Shown here in pieces: positions 52,303 through 60,517 of a stretch of DNA of 64,000 bases. The stretch is from NCBI RefSeq assembly GCF_030506285.1, contig NZ_CP119422.1, positions 6,993,501-7,057,500 on the forward strand. Reading direction: 5' to 3'. Source of the stretch: Catalinimonas niigatensis. GTDB lineage: Bacteria > Bacteroidota > Bacteroidia > Cytophagales > Cyclobacteriaceae. Position numbers and translations under genes: made by a program. The notes below the pieces were generated by a model. The model saw only the letters and a list, made by a program, of their open reading frames with translations, ran no database searches and had not been told where the DNA came from. Each line of letters starts with the position of its first letter. Positions within the stretch are counted from its first letter, which is position 1.

Positions 52303-55300
52303 TTACATATGATCGCCTTTCAGCGTAGAGAGCAAGCTCACTAGGTCGCGGATTTCTTTTTTGGTCAGATAGTTTCTCATATCCGGCATGCTGGAAGCAG
52401 CGTTGTTGCGTTTCACAATCTGATCTTTGACCAGCACTGTATCCGGACGATTGCCTATTTTAAGAGTAATCTGATCTTCAGTCTCTCCTTGAAAAGTACC
52501 GCTAATGGTTTTTCCACCCTCCATTTCCAGCGTCACTACACCGTAACCAGGAGCGATACGTGCACTAGGGTCAATGAGCGATTCAAGTATCTGTTCTCTT
52601 GTAAGTCTGTCAGCCACACCATTTAACCTGGGAGCTACGTTGCTTCCATAGTCATCAATGGCATGGCATTTCATACATTGTGCAGTTGGATGACGGTAAA
52701 TCAATCTCTGCCCACGCTCAGGGTCTCCACCATACAAAGCAGCCTGATAAGAAGCAAGTTGTTCGTCTGGAGACATAGAAGCTTGAATTTGCTCGTATCT
52801 CGCTTTCAATTCTTCAGAATGGGTACTGTCAATGGCTTCTGCCAGCTCTAACTGAATTTCATAGGGGAGTTTTCCTTCTTCCATATTACTTAGCAACGTA
52901 CTAAAAGTCTGCTGTGAGTTTTCCAATGGCACACTCCCCAAAGTAAGTAGGGCAGCCTGTTTTTCTTCGGTGGTTCTTTTGTCAATGACCTCAGAGAGCA
53001 GCACCACTTTGAGGTTATCAGAAATATCCATGCTGTTCATCAGGTCCAGCCCGGCAATTCTGACACTTTTCTCCTGGTCAGTGAGGGCTTGTTCAATGGC
53101 CTGGTCCATCTGCTCGGTATCCATGACTGCCAATGCCCTCAATGCTTCTACCCTTACTTCTGCTGCTGCATCATTCTTGAGCACAGCCATCAGCCGGGTA
53201 GCTCCATTGTCAATATTGAGTTTACCGATGGCTTTCACCGCACTGAGCCTGATAGGCACTTCTCCACTTCTGCTCAGGCTGATCAAAGCCTCTCCTGACT
53301 TCATCCTGACCTCCCCGGGATCTCTTTCTATCACGCCCCGGTAGCGGCCATCCACCCGGTCCAGTACCGAAGGCTTTGCCCAGGTGCTCAAAGCAGCCAC
53401 TGCCTCTGCCCGCATCTCGGCAGGAGCAGAAGTTCTTTGGGCATAGTCAATGAGATGCTGCATAGCCTCTGTGGTACCTACTCTCAAGTTGGCATTGATG
53501 GCCCTTCTGATCAGGGCTTCATTGGTGAACCTTTCATCCTGCAATACCTCTCCCAAAGCAGGCAGTGCTCCTTCAATGGAGAAGTCATCGTTGATGGCCC
53601 GGGCAGCTTCCGTGACAATGAGTTCATCCTTATCGGCTAAGAAAGAAGCAATACCGGCATCCTCCATTCTTCTTAAGGCCAGCACCGCTCCCATTCTCAC
53701 GGCTCTTGAGGGATGGTCAGAGAGAGAGACTACGGCTTCTGTATTACCGATTCTGGCCAGGGCCAGGCTGGCCGCATGGCGGATGTAAGCATCTTCATCG
53801 GCATTGGCTTCTAGTAAACTAATCAAAGGTTGTACGGCTTCAGGATAGGCGATTCTTCCCAGGGCTTCAGCAGCAAAGAAGCGGGCACGGCTGTAGTCAT
53901 CTTCCAGGAGAGGAAGCAGTTCTTGAGCAGCTTCTTGATGTCTGACATCCCCCAGCCACTTGGCAGCCTGTGCTCTGATCTCAGGGTCACTGTCTTGCAG
54001 CAGAGGGATGAGGGGTTGGGCATATTGCTGGTTCTGCCGTGCCAGTTGGGCCAGTCCCCAGATGCTGTTGACCCTTGCCAGCTGGTTATCGGTCTGAGTG
54101 ATGTTCTCTTCAAAGACAGCGGCGCCATCATCTCCTCTTTTGGCCAGTTCAAACTGCGCTTTCTGACGAACGCGTAGGTCTGCATGCTTTAAAAGTTCAC
54201 TAAGTCTATCCTCCTGATATTGAGTGAAATCTTCCGGCAGAATTTCTGCTGTGTTTTGTCTCTCTGCCCAACTATCGCCACCGGGAGCATCCAGTTTCCA
54301 TACTCTACCATTATCTTTGGTTCCCCAACCATCAATCCAGTCAGCAACATACATGGCACCATCCGGACCGAAGTCAATGCCAGTGGCCAGTACATTGCCA
54401 AGGATTTTTTCTGTTTCCCCCAGTTCAAAAGTCGCTCCTTTGGGCTTAAGTTTAAAGGCGTGAATACCGGAGCGAGCAGGATTACCCACGAATTCTACTA
54501 CGAAAAAAGTGTTTTTCCATTTTGGGCTCAGGGCAGTACCGGGATTGTAGAGCATGCCGGTAGGGCCATTGACAAAGTTTTTGATGGTAGGGGTGATGTA
54601 AGCAGCCTGTCCTTCAAAGCGAGGTTTGTACAATTCTTCGTCCATCCAGACTTTATATTCATTATTCTCAGGATCACGGTATTTACCAAACTGCCAATTG
54701 GTACGCCATCCTGTATCCGAACCATTGACGATATAAACCAGTCTTTCGCTTTCACCAGGATGATCGCCATCATTATCCTGACTGATAAGATTACCGTATT
54801 CATCAAAAACGAACTCATGGGTGTTGCGTACACCCATTGCAAAAACCTCAAAGTCAGAGCCATCGGGATTGGATCTCACAATCACGCCACGGTTAGGATA
54901 TTTTAATAATTTGTTGTCCTGACCTTTCGTATTGCCATTGAAACCAATGTCACCGATACCCCAGTAGATTTTGCCATCCGGTCCCATTTCCAGACCTGAC
55001 ATTCCATGTCCACTGAAACCTACATGGATACCATAGCCGTGGGAAATAGAGGTTTTCTCATCAGCAATTCCATCTCCGTTAGTATCCTTGATTCTCCACA
55101 TATCCGGGCCGGCACCTACAAACAGATCATCCTCGTAGGACATAACAGCTCCTGCTACGTCGGTTACTTCATCATTAAAATCATCCACCATCAGCTGAGA
55201 AAAATCAGCCAATCCATCGCCATCTTTATCTTCCAGTCGGTAGATATTTTCCTTCTGAATGGTCATGTCTTTCCAGTCATGTGAACCGTCGCCGTTTACG

Positions 55301-55740
55301 TCAGTCAGCCATTGATTTTTGTCGCTATTTTCAGGAGAAAGAGTTCTGTGAAGAAAATCTCTTTTCTCTTCAATAGTTTGTAGACTGATTGATTCAATTT
55401 CCCAATCCTGATGGCCCCTGATATCAAATTCAGAGTCTTTCTGACGATTAGTCCTGGAGTAAAACAAACGCCCCTGATCATCAACGTCTATGGAGATAGG
55501 ATCAGCTACCAGAGAATCTACCGCCCATAACTTGAGCGTCAGGCCTTCTGAGAGTTCGGGAGTAATCAAAGCCTCAACGGATTTTGCCATCTGAGCAGCT
55601 TGGTCGCCAGGTATTTCCTTTATTCTTAAATCTGTAGGTTCTCCGTCATTACATCCTGAAATGCTAAGCAGCAACAGGAAAACTATTGACAGGCTGCTGT
55701 ATTGAGACTGAAATAAGAAAAGTAAGATTGTCTTTTTCAT
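52303..55740 (-). CDS. PVC-type haem-binding lipoprotein with dehydrogenase-like propeller and HEAT repeats
   Basis: 1145 residues with signal and lipobox SISGC. N-terminal about 480 residues form a membrane-bound dehydrogenase-like propeller (LKLWAVDSLVADPISIDVDDQGRL region; GVRNTHEFVFDEYGN; GTALSPKWKNTFFVVEF). Then about 400 residues of HEAT-like repeats (RAAAARKWLGD-like: IRAQAAKWLGDVRHQEA, VRMGAVLALRRM) and a C-terminal cytochrome c-like domain with CMKCH and later DQIVKRNNAASSMP. This is the PVC-type CxxCH family. It probably passes electrons from a sugar oxidation to the haem. First gene of a two-gene unit with the ASPIC protein. Confidence 0.9.
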   Translation of the reverse strand: MKKTILLFLFQSQYSSLSIVFLLLLSISGCNDGEPTDLRIKEIPGDQAAQMAKSVEALITPELSEGLTLKLWAVDSLVADPISIDVDDQGRLFYSRTNRQKDSEFDIRGHQDWEIESISLQTIEEKRDFLHRTLSPENSDKNQWLTDVNGDGSHDWKDMTIQKENIYRLEDKDGDGLADFSQLMVDDFNDEVTDVAGAVMSYEDDLFVGAGPDMWRIKDTNGDGIADEKTSISHGYGIHVGFSGHGMSGLEMGPDGKIYWGIGDIGFNGNTKGQDNKLLKYPNRGVIVRSNPDGSDFEVFAMGVRNTHEFVFDEYGNLISQDNDGDHPGESERLVYIVNGSDTGWRTNWQFGKYRDPENNEYKVWMDEELYKPRFEGQAAYITPTIKNFVNGPTGMLYNPGTALSPKWKNTFFVVEFVGNPARSGIHAFKLKPKGATFELGETEKILGNVLATGIDFGPDGAMYVADWIDGWGTKDNGRVWKLDAPGGDSWAERQNTAEILPEDFTQYQEDRLSELLKHADLRVRQKAQFELAKRGDDGAAVFEENITQTDNQLARVNSIWGLAQLARQNQQYAQPLIPLLQDSDPEIRAQAAKWLGDVRHQEAAQELLPLLEDDYSRARFFAAEALGRIAYPEAVQPLISLLEANADEDAYIRHAASLALARIGNTEAVVSLSDHPSRAVRMGAVLALRRMEDAGIASFLADKDELIVTEAARAINDDFSIEGALPALGEVLQDERFTNEALIRRAINANLRVGTTEAMQHLIDYAQRTSAPAEMRAEAVAALSTWAKPSVLDRVDGRYRGVIERDPGEVRMKSGEALISLSRSGEVPIRLSAVKAIGKLNIDNGATRLMAVLKNDAAAEVRVEALRALAVMDTEQMDQAIEQALTDQEKSVRIAGLDLMNSMDISDNLKVVLLSEVIDKRTTEEKQAALLTLGSVPLENSQQTFSTLLSNMEEGKLPYEIQLELAEAIDSTHSEELKARYEQIQASMSPDEQLASYQAALYGGDPERGQRLIYRHPTAQCMKCHAIDDYGSNVAPRLNGVADRLTREQILESLIDPSARIAPGYGVVTLEMEGGKTISGTFQGETEDQITLKIGNRPDTVLVKDQIVKRNNAASSMPDMRNYLTKKEIRDLVSLLSTLKGDHM

Positions 55741-56180
55741 CTAGATTATCGTGAAGTTTAAAAGTTGTTTTCAATGATTAGCAAAATTAAAAGGTGCCGC
55801 GCCATATCCATTGAAATAGTCTTAAATAAGTCAGAATATTAAGGCTAATATGGGGATTTTCCCAAAGAAAAGCAGCTTTTTATCTGGAGACGCTGTGAAA
55901 GTAGGAAGCGTGAAATTTAAACCATCTTCAATAATTTTCAGGGGAGTAATACGAAGGTAAAAATAATTTAACCAGTCAAAAGTAAAATAATCCTTATTAG
56001 AAAAAGCATAATATTGACCTCCTAAAATGGTTTATAAGAGAACCACAGTGAGAAAAATTATATATTTAATTAAATATAATTTGTAATGAATAAGTAAATA
56101 CAATAAATTTTTTTTATTAAATGAACTATTATGTTACGTTTGATGTAATGATATTGATTGTAAGTTAGCAATTTTAAAAA
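55741..56180. other. AT-rich spacer with the promoter region of the RNA gene
   Basis: About 440 bp, very AT-rich and without a coding frame. The part near 56139-56168 carries the promoter listed separately. A mini-palindrome and homopolymer-T tracts near 56110 may be regulatory or terminating but are weak. Confidence 0.4.
56139..56168 (+). promoter_or_regulatory. Promoter of the tRNA-like RNA
   Basis: TTTG at 56139-56142 and TAAGTTAG at 56161-56168, 18 bp apart, resemble the Bacteroidota -33 TTTG/-7 TAnnTTTG promoter. A start near 56174 would lie just ahead of the RNA at 56181. Confidence 0.45.
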
Positions 56181-56298
56181 TGTAGGGTGATGAAACTGGC
56201 AGACATGCCCTCCCGTCTCGAGGGTGGAGACAACGGTACAAATGCTGATGTAAGTCAGCACTAACCGCTCCGTGGAGGTTCGACTCCTTCCCCTACAG
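56181..56298 (+). ncRNA. tRNA-like RNA (leucine-type core) with an extra-long structured variable arm
   Basis: Acceptor TGTAGGG (56181-56187)/CCCTACA (56291-56297). D arm ATG/CAT with loop AAACTGGCAGA, very like tRNA-Leu. Anticodon stem CCCTC/GAGGG with a 7-base loop CCGTCTC. T arm GGAGG/CCTTC with loop TTCGACT. The variable arm runs from 56225 to 56273, almost 50 bases, with nested stems GGAG/CTCC, CGGT/ACCG and TGCTGA/TCAGCA. Standard Leu or Ser tRNAs have 12-20 bases there. The loop has C in place of the invariant U33 and would give anticodon GUC; a decoding role is therefore doubtful. CCA is not encoded. Followed by a terminator. Confidence 0.7.
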
Positions 56299-56310
56299 CA
56301 CTTATCTCAA

Positions 56311-56341
56311 ACAGCCAGGCTTTTAAGTCTGGCTGTTTTTG
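56311..56341 (+). terminator. Terminator of the tRNA-like RNA gene
   Basis: Stem ACAGCCAG with partial extension CTT, loop, AAG and CTGGCTGT, followed by TTTTTGTT. Lies 13 bp after the RNA, showing that this is an independent transcription unit. Confidence 0.85.
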
Positions 56342-56527
56342 TTAATAGTAATTTCAGAATTACCCTCACGCATTCAGACGTTATTCCTTTATTTTGAGCC
56401 TGATTTTGCTTTACTTTTGAACAGCTCATCAAGCTTCATTATTTTTTCTTGTTTATCCCGGTGGATATGGAGAACTTGTCAGCAGCAAGTAGCCCTATTT
56501 TCCATATTTGATACTACCTTATTCCTC

Positions 56528-57463
56528 ATGAAGAGCTTACCTCAACAGTTGAACAACTCTGTTTTCTCATGCTGTCGCCTTAGTCAGAAGTATTTTATTT
56601 TATTACTCCTTGCCTTCAGTACTATAAGCTGTACTCCAAACCAGCAGGAACAACAGGAAGAGCAGATGGAAGTAGAAGAGGAAGAGGCATGGATTCCCAT
56701 TTTTAATGGAAAGGATATAGAAGATTGGATCGTTAAGGTTCATCACCATGAGGCAGGGGTAAATTACGGGAATACGTTTAGAGTAGAAGATGGCATTTTA
56801 AAAGTCCGCTATGATGAATACGATGGTGATTTTAACGATCAGTTCGGGCATTTATACTATAAGCAGCCCTATTCGTATTATAAACTAAAGTTAGAGTATC
56901 GTTTTGTTGGTGAATTGCATCCGGGCGCTCCAGAATATACCCTTAGAAATAGTGGTGTGATGTTTCATTCACAAGACCCCAGGTCAATGCCCAAGGAGCA
57001 AAACTGGCCGATTTCGGTTGAGATGCAGTTTTTAGGCGGATTAGGCGATGGTAATCCTCGTCCTACCGGTAATATGTGTTCTCCGGGTACCGATGTGGTG
57101 TATGAAGGTCAGATTGACCCGCGACATTGTATAAATTCCAGCTCTGAAACGTATGAAGGAGATCAGTGGGTGCAGGCAGAGCTGATTGTGTTGGGAGATT
57201 CCCTGATCACCCACTTAATCAATGGGGATACAGTATTACAATACACGAAGCCTCAAATAGGTGGTGGGGTAGTAGAAGGCTATAATGAAAAAATCAAACA
57301 AGATGGCCAGCTACTGAAAGAGGGCTTCATTGCTATGCAGAGTGAAGGGCAACCCATTGATTTTAGAAACATTGAACTACTGAATCTGGAAGGATGCATG
57401 GACCCACAATCACCTAACTATAAGTCGTATTATGTCAAATCCAAGCCTGAAGCTTGCCACTAA
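56528..57463 (+). CDS. DUF1080 (3-keto-disaccharide hydrolase) lipoprotein
   Basis: 311 residues from ATG 56528 (MKSLPQQLNNSVFSC); the frame is open 63 codons further upstream but crosses the terminator. Signal peptide with lipobox STISC. The domain shows IPIFNGKDIEDWIVK, GNTFRVEDGILKVRY, YTLRNSGVMFHSQDP and IDFRNIELLNL, typical of DUF1080. Family members hydrolyse 3-keto-glycosides made by sugar dehydrogenases, which fits the surrounding oxidoreductases. Sits right after the tRNA-like gene. Confidence 0.88.
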   Translation: MKSLPQQLNNSVFSCCRLSQKYFILLLLAFSTISCTPNQQEQQEEQMEVEEEEAWIPIFNGKDIEDWIVKVHHHEAGVNYGNTFRVEDGILKVRYDEYDGDFNDQFGHLYYKQPYSYYKLKLEYRFVGELHPGAPEYTLRNSGVMFHSQDPRSMPKEQNWPISVEMQFLGGLGDGNPRPTGNMCSPGTDVVYEGQIDPRHCINSSSETYEGDQWVQAELIVLGDSLITHLINGDTVLQYTKPQIGGGVVEGYNEKIKQDGQLLKEGFIAMQSEGQPIDFRNIELLNLEGCMDPQSPNYKSYYVKSKPEACH

Positions 57464-57473
57464 TTCAAATCAG

Positions 57474-57746
57474 TTAGCAATCACAGGTATAGTCGTCGAT
57501 ATGCGCATATTCAGGAGAATATACATCATCTATTTTCACAATCTTGTCTAGAGGAATCTCATCTCCGGTATTTAAGGCCAAAAACGAAGCGTCTCCTTTC
57601 TCAAAAATATCAGTGGTGACGGCTGTTATGGTAAAAAACTCGCGAATAGCTGTAAAGTATTGTAATTTGACATACCTTTTCTCATGAACTGATGATTTCA
57701 GATACTGCTCAAAAGTATTTTGCTCTCTATTTTCCTGAACATTCAT
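57474..57746 (-). CDS. Small protein, possible Rof-like fold (90 aa)
   Basis: 90 residues. The central run AIREFFTITAVTTDIFEKGD followed by SFLALNTGDEIPLDKIVKID looks like a small beta barrel of the Rof/Sm-like or SH3-like type found in Bacteroidota regulators. No signal or membrane segment. Ends in CDC, an unusual Cys pair. Assignment weak. It is convergent with the DUF1080 gene, whose stop is 10 bp away. Confidence 0.45.
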   Translation of the reverse strand: MNVQENREQNTFEQYLKSSVHEKRYVKLQYFTAIREFFTITAVTTDIFEKGDASFLALNTGDEIPLDKIVKIDDVYSPEYAHIDDYTCDC

Positions 57747-57820
57747 GGTGTTATGATTTTAATATTACTATTCAACAAACAACTTTGGCAGCGCAAATGA
57801 TTCAGTAAATTAATCTGTTG

Positions 57821-57848
57821 ATCCGGCACCTTTTGATGGATGCCGGAT
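57821..57848. other. Perfect hairpin upstream of the 90-aa gene
   Basis: ATCCGGCA/TGCCGGAT with a 12-base loop, in the 5' region of the 57474-57746 gene. May be an operator or an mRNA hairpin. No T run on either side. Confidence 0.35.
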
Positions 57849-57888
57849 ATATTCTAAGTATTAGACATGATTATGATAATTTTAATAA

Positions 57889-57929
57889 GGACCACTCTGG
57901 CGGGAGTTGCAACCCGGCCTGAGTGGCCC
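57889..57929 (-). terminator. Terminator after the STAS gene
   Basis: Arms GGaCCACTC/GAGTGGcCC with an inner CGGG/CCCG stem around AGTTGCAA. On the minus strand the hairpin follows the 58013 gene by 84 bp and is followed by TTATTAAAATTATC, weakly T-rich. Confidence 0.5.
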
Positions 57930-58012
57930 CTTGTGCTTATAAAATAAAATCAGAGTAACCTCTTAAATCTCTTGTTTAAGACTTCACAGTCCATTAAAGC
58001 TAATTATTAAAA

Positions 58013-58369
58013 TTATTCTTCTAACCAACTGAGGGCTTGTGGTTTTTCTGAAAAATGAAAAGTTTTAAGGTTTAAGCCGTGGGTATTGTCAGCTAATTTC
58101 TCGGCCTCAGAAAGCCAGTCAGTGGAAGTAACTATTGCAGCTTTATCAAACCCACTCAAATTTCCAAAATTAGCCTTCAACACTTCCACCAGGGTATCAA
58201 GTGTAAAATCGTTCATATCTATATATTCTACAAACAATCGGAGTTTAGAAAGATGTGTGAGTTTTTCTTTCATGAGGGGGATCAGGGGATTAAGGTCTGC
58301 CTCACTAAATGTTCCATCTATGCGTAAGGCAATAATATTGTTGTTTTGAGTTTCTATTGTTTCAACCAT
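58013..58369 (-). CDS. SpoIIAA/STAS-like protein (118 aa)
   Basis: 118 residues without signal. Alternating strands and helices: IIALRIDGTFSEADLNPLI, KLRLFVEYIDMNDFTLD, KAAIVTSTDWLSEAEKLA and LKTFHFSEKPQALSWL. This matches the STAS-like lipid-binding (SpoIIAA-like) family common in Cytophagales. It is a soluble cytosolic protein with unknown role. It stands between the small beta-barrel gene and the LysR gene, with its own terminator. Confidence 0.8.
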   Translation of the reverse strand: MVETIETQNNNIIALRIDGTFSEADLNPLIPLMKEKLTHLSKLRLFVEYIDMNDFTLDTLVEVLKANFGNLSGFDKAAIVTSTDWLSEAEKLADNTHGLNLKTFHFSEKPQALSWLEE

Positions 58370-58943
58370 TCTTACTTACTTATTATTTAAAAAATGATAT
58401 AGGGGTAACATTCTTTTGCTACCAACTGCATCTTAACTGAAAATACTTATGTCTTCAAAGTAGCACAAATTTTTGATTTTTTTGCCAAAAAAAGAATGAT
58501 AAATGTTTCATACAAAGCTAATTTTTGTCAATTAATAAGTGGTAAAGAGAGAATAGTATGAGGTATACAAAAGAAAAAACGGAAGCTATAAAAGCATTAC
58601 TAACCAGAATTATAATAAAATGAAACTTATGAATACTTATATAAAATTTAGAAATATTTCTACTCTTAGTAATAATAATAAAGTAAAATATACTCTTACA
58701 AAATAAATGAAAATTTGTCGTCTTGAATAAAATACTACTTTTTTAGTATTTTAAAAGGTTAAAATTTAATTAAACGAAGTAATTATGATTTCTTTTCAGA
58801 AAAAAATTAGCGTTGCTTTCATGCTTAGGAAGATAAGTTTTTAATATCTATCTAATCTACTTGTGGTATTTATTCAATCTTTTCATGTAAATCTTTATCA
58901 AAGCTATAGGATACGCTATACCTTTGAGGCATAAGATGCTAAG
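58370..58943. other. AT-rich spacer upstream of the LysR gene
   Basis: About 570 bp, strongly AT-rich, with no coding frame. It should hold the promoters of the STAS gene and of the LysR operon. I see no repeat or attenuator that I can name. Confidence 0.4.
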
Positions 58944-59849
58944 ATGGAAATAAGATATTTAAGACTGATCAAAGCCATTGTGGAAGAGGGAAGCATTACC
59001 CGTGCAATTGACAAGTTGCATTTATCTCAGAGTGCGCTAAGTTATCAGCTGAAAGAGGCAGAGCTACAATTAGGTACTCCTATATTTTATAGGAGAAACA
59101 AAAAGTTGATTCTTACCCCGGTAGGAAAGAAACTGTATCATACCGCCATCTATGTGCTGAAGGAACTGGATACGACAGAATCGGAAATCAAAAAACTGAT
59201 TTCCGGAGAGAATGGGACAATACGGATCAGTACAGAATGCTATACCAGCTATCACTGGCTACCTGCAGTGCTCAAAAAATTTCAGGGTGAGTTTCCTAAT
59301 GTGGAAGTAGAGATTGTTTTTGAAGCGACCCATAGTCCTATAGAAAAACTGTTGGATGAAGAGCTGGACCTGGCCATTACCAGCAACCCTGAGATGAAAG
59401 ATAAAATTGCTTACACCGAACTCTTTACCGATGAAATGTTTGCAGTTGTATCTCCCCAGCATCCCTGGGCAGATATGCCCTATGTAGAAACAGAAGACTT
59501 TAGGGATGTAAAACTCATCATTCACTCCCTTCCTTTGGAGACGGTTTCTATTTTCAGAAATCTCCTTACGCCCAAAGGGATTGAACCCAAAAAGCTGATC
59601 ATACTTCCCCTGACAGAAGCTTCTATAGAGCTGGTTAAAGCCAATATGGGGGTGATTGTGCTGGCAAACTGGGCTTTGGAACCCTACAAAGATGAAACAA
59701 TCAAAGCCATCAAGATCAACAAACAGGGGTTCTTTCGTCAGCAATATATTGCCAGGATGGAGGACAGAGAATACCCGGTGTATTTTGATTATTTCATCAA
59801 ATTTCTGAGAGAAGAGATTCAGCTTTCAAAAGCAGATAAAGACCATTAA
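58944..59849 (+). CDS. LysR-type transcriptional regulator (MetR-like)
   Basis: 301 residues. N-terminal winged helix (IRYLRLIKAIVEEGSITRAI, DKLHLSQSALSYQLKEAELQ) and a LysR substrate-binding domain (NGTIRISTECYTSYHWLPAV). It resembles MetR and CysB relatives, with the YHWLPAV segment seen in MetR. It is encoded just before the peroxiredoxin and sulfite-reductase genes, same direction, 29 bp spacing, so it likely regulates sulfur assimilation. The co-inducer is unknown. Confidence 0.9.
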   Translation: MEIRYLRLIKAIVEEGSITRAIDKLHLSQSALSYQLKEAELQLGTPIFYRRNKKLILTPVGKKLYHTAIYVLKELDTTESEIKKLISGENGTIRISTECYTSYHWLPAVLKKFQGEFPNVEVEIVFEATHSPIEKLLDEELDLAITSNPEMKDKIAYTELFTDEMFAVVSPQHPWADMPYVETEDFRDVKLIIHSLPLETVSIFRNLLTPKGIEPKKLIILPLTEASIELVKANMGVIVLANWALEPYKDETIKAIKINKQGFFRQQYIARMEDREYPVYFDYFIKFLREEIQLSKADKDH

Positions 59850-59878
59850 TCAATTTTCAACATTTATCAAGCAATAAC

Positions 59879-60514
59879 ATGAGTTTAAAAATTGGAGATA
59901 CGGCTCCTGATTTCAAAGCACAAACCACCGAAGGTAAAATTAATTTTTATGACTGGCTGGCTGGCAGCTGGGGAATACTGTATTCTCATCCTGCTGACTA
60001 TACACCTGTATGTACTACCGAACTGGGCCGTACAGCGCATTTGAAAGAAGAGTTTGCCCGAAGGAATACCAAAGTAGCTGCGCTCAGCGTGGATTCTCTG
60101 GAATCGCATCAGGGCTGGGTCAAAGACATCAATGAAACACAGAGTTGTACTGTTGAATTCCCAATTATTGCCGATCCCGACAAAAAAGTAGCAAATCTCT
60201 ATGGTATGATTCATGAAAATGCTTCGGACAGTCTTACTGTCAGATCGGTATATTTTATCGGTCCGGACAAAAAAATCAAAGCAAGTATTACCTATCCAGC
60301 TTCCACCGGACGAAACTTTCATGAAATTCTGAGGGTTATTGATTCTTTACAGCTTACTGCAAATTTTAAAGTGGCGACTCCGGCAGATTGGAAGGAAGGG
60401 GATGAAGTGGTCATCGCCCCTGCGATCAAAAATGAAGAAATACCTTCCCAATTTCCCAAAGGCCACCGTGTAGTTAAGCCTTATTTAAGATATACACCTC
60501 AACCCAATCGGTAA
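59879..60514 (+). CDS. 1-Cys peroxiredoxin (Prx6 type)
   Basis: 211 residues. Active-site C45 in PADYTPVCTTELGRT, then the Prx6-type R segment VYFIGPDKKIKASITYPAS and a C-terminal KVATPADWKEGDEVVIAP. The position of a resolving Cys is not clear (one further Cys in ETQSC, residue about 87), so one-Cys mechanism is likely. It reduces peroxides with a thiol donor. It lies between LysR and cysJ, 3 bp before the latter, so it is made together with sulfite reductase. Confidence 0.92.
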   Translation: MSLKIGDTAPDFKAQTTEGKINFYDWLAGSWGILYSHPADYTPVCTTELGRTAHLKEEFARRNTKVAALSVDSLESHQGWVKDINETQSCTVEFPIIADPDKKVANLYGMIHENASDSLTVRSVYFIGPDKKIKASITYPASTGRNFHEILRVIDSLQLTANFKVATPADWKEGDEVVIAPAIKNEEIPSQFPKGHRVVKPYLRYTPQPNR

Positions 60515-60517
60515 TTG

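Noticed and set aside
56181-56298. Ordinary tRNA-Leu or tRNA-Ser, or tmRNA
   Set aside because: Variable arm far longer than in Leu/Ser, no U33, no CCA and no tag-coding frame; kept as tRNA-like RNA.
56339-56527. N-terminal extension of the DUF1080 protein from a TTG
   Set aside because: It would start within the terminator of the RNA gene and delay the lipoprotein signal; ATG 56528 gives a proper signal peptide.
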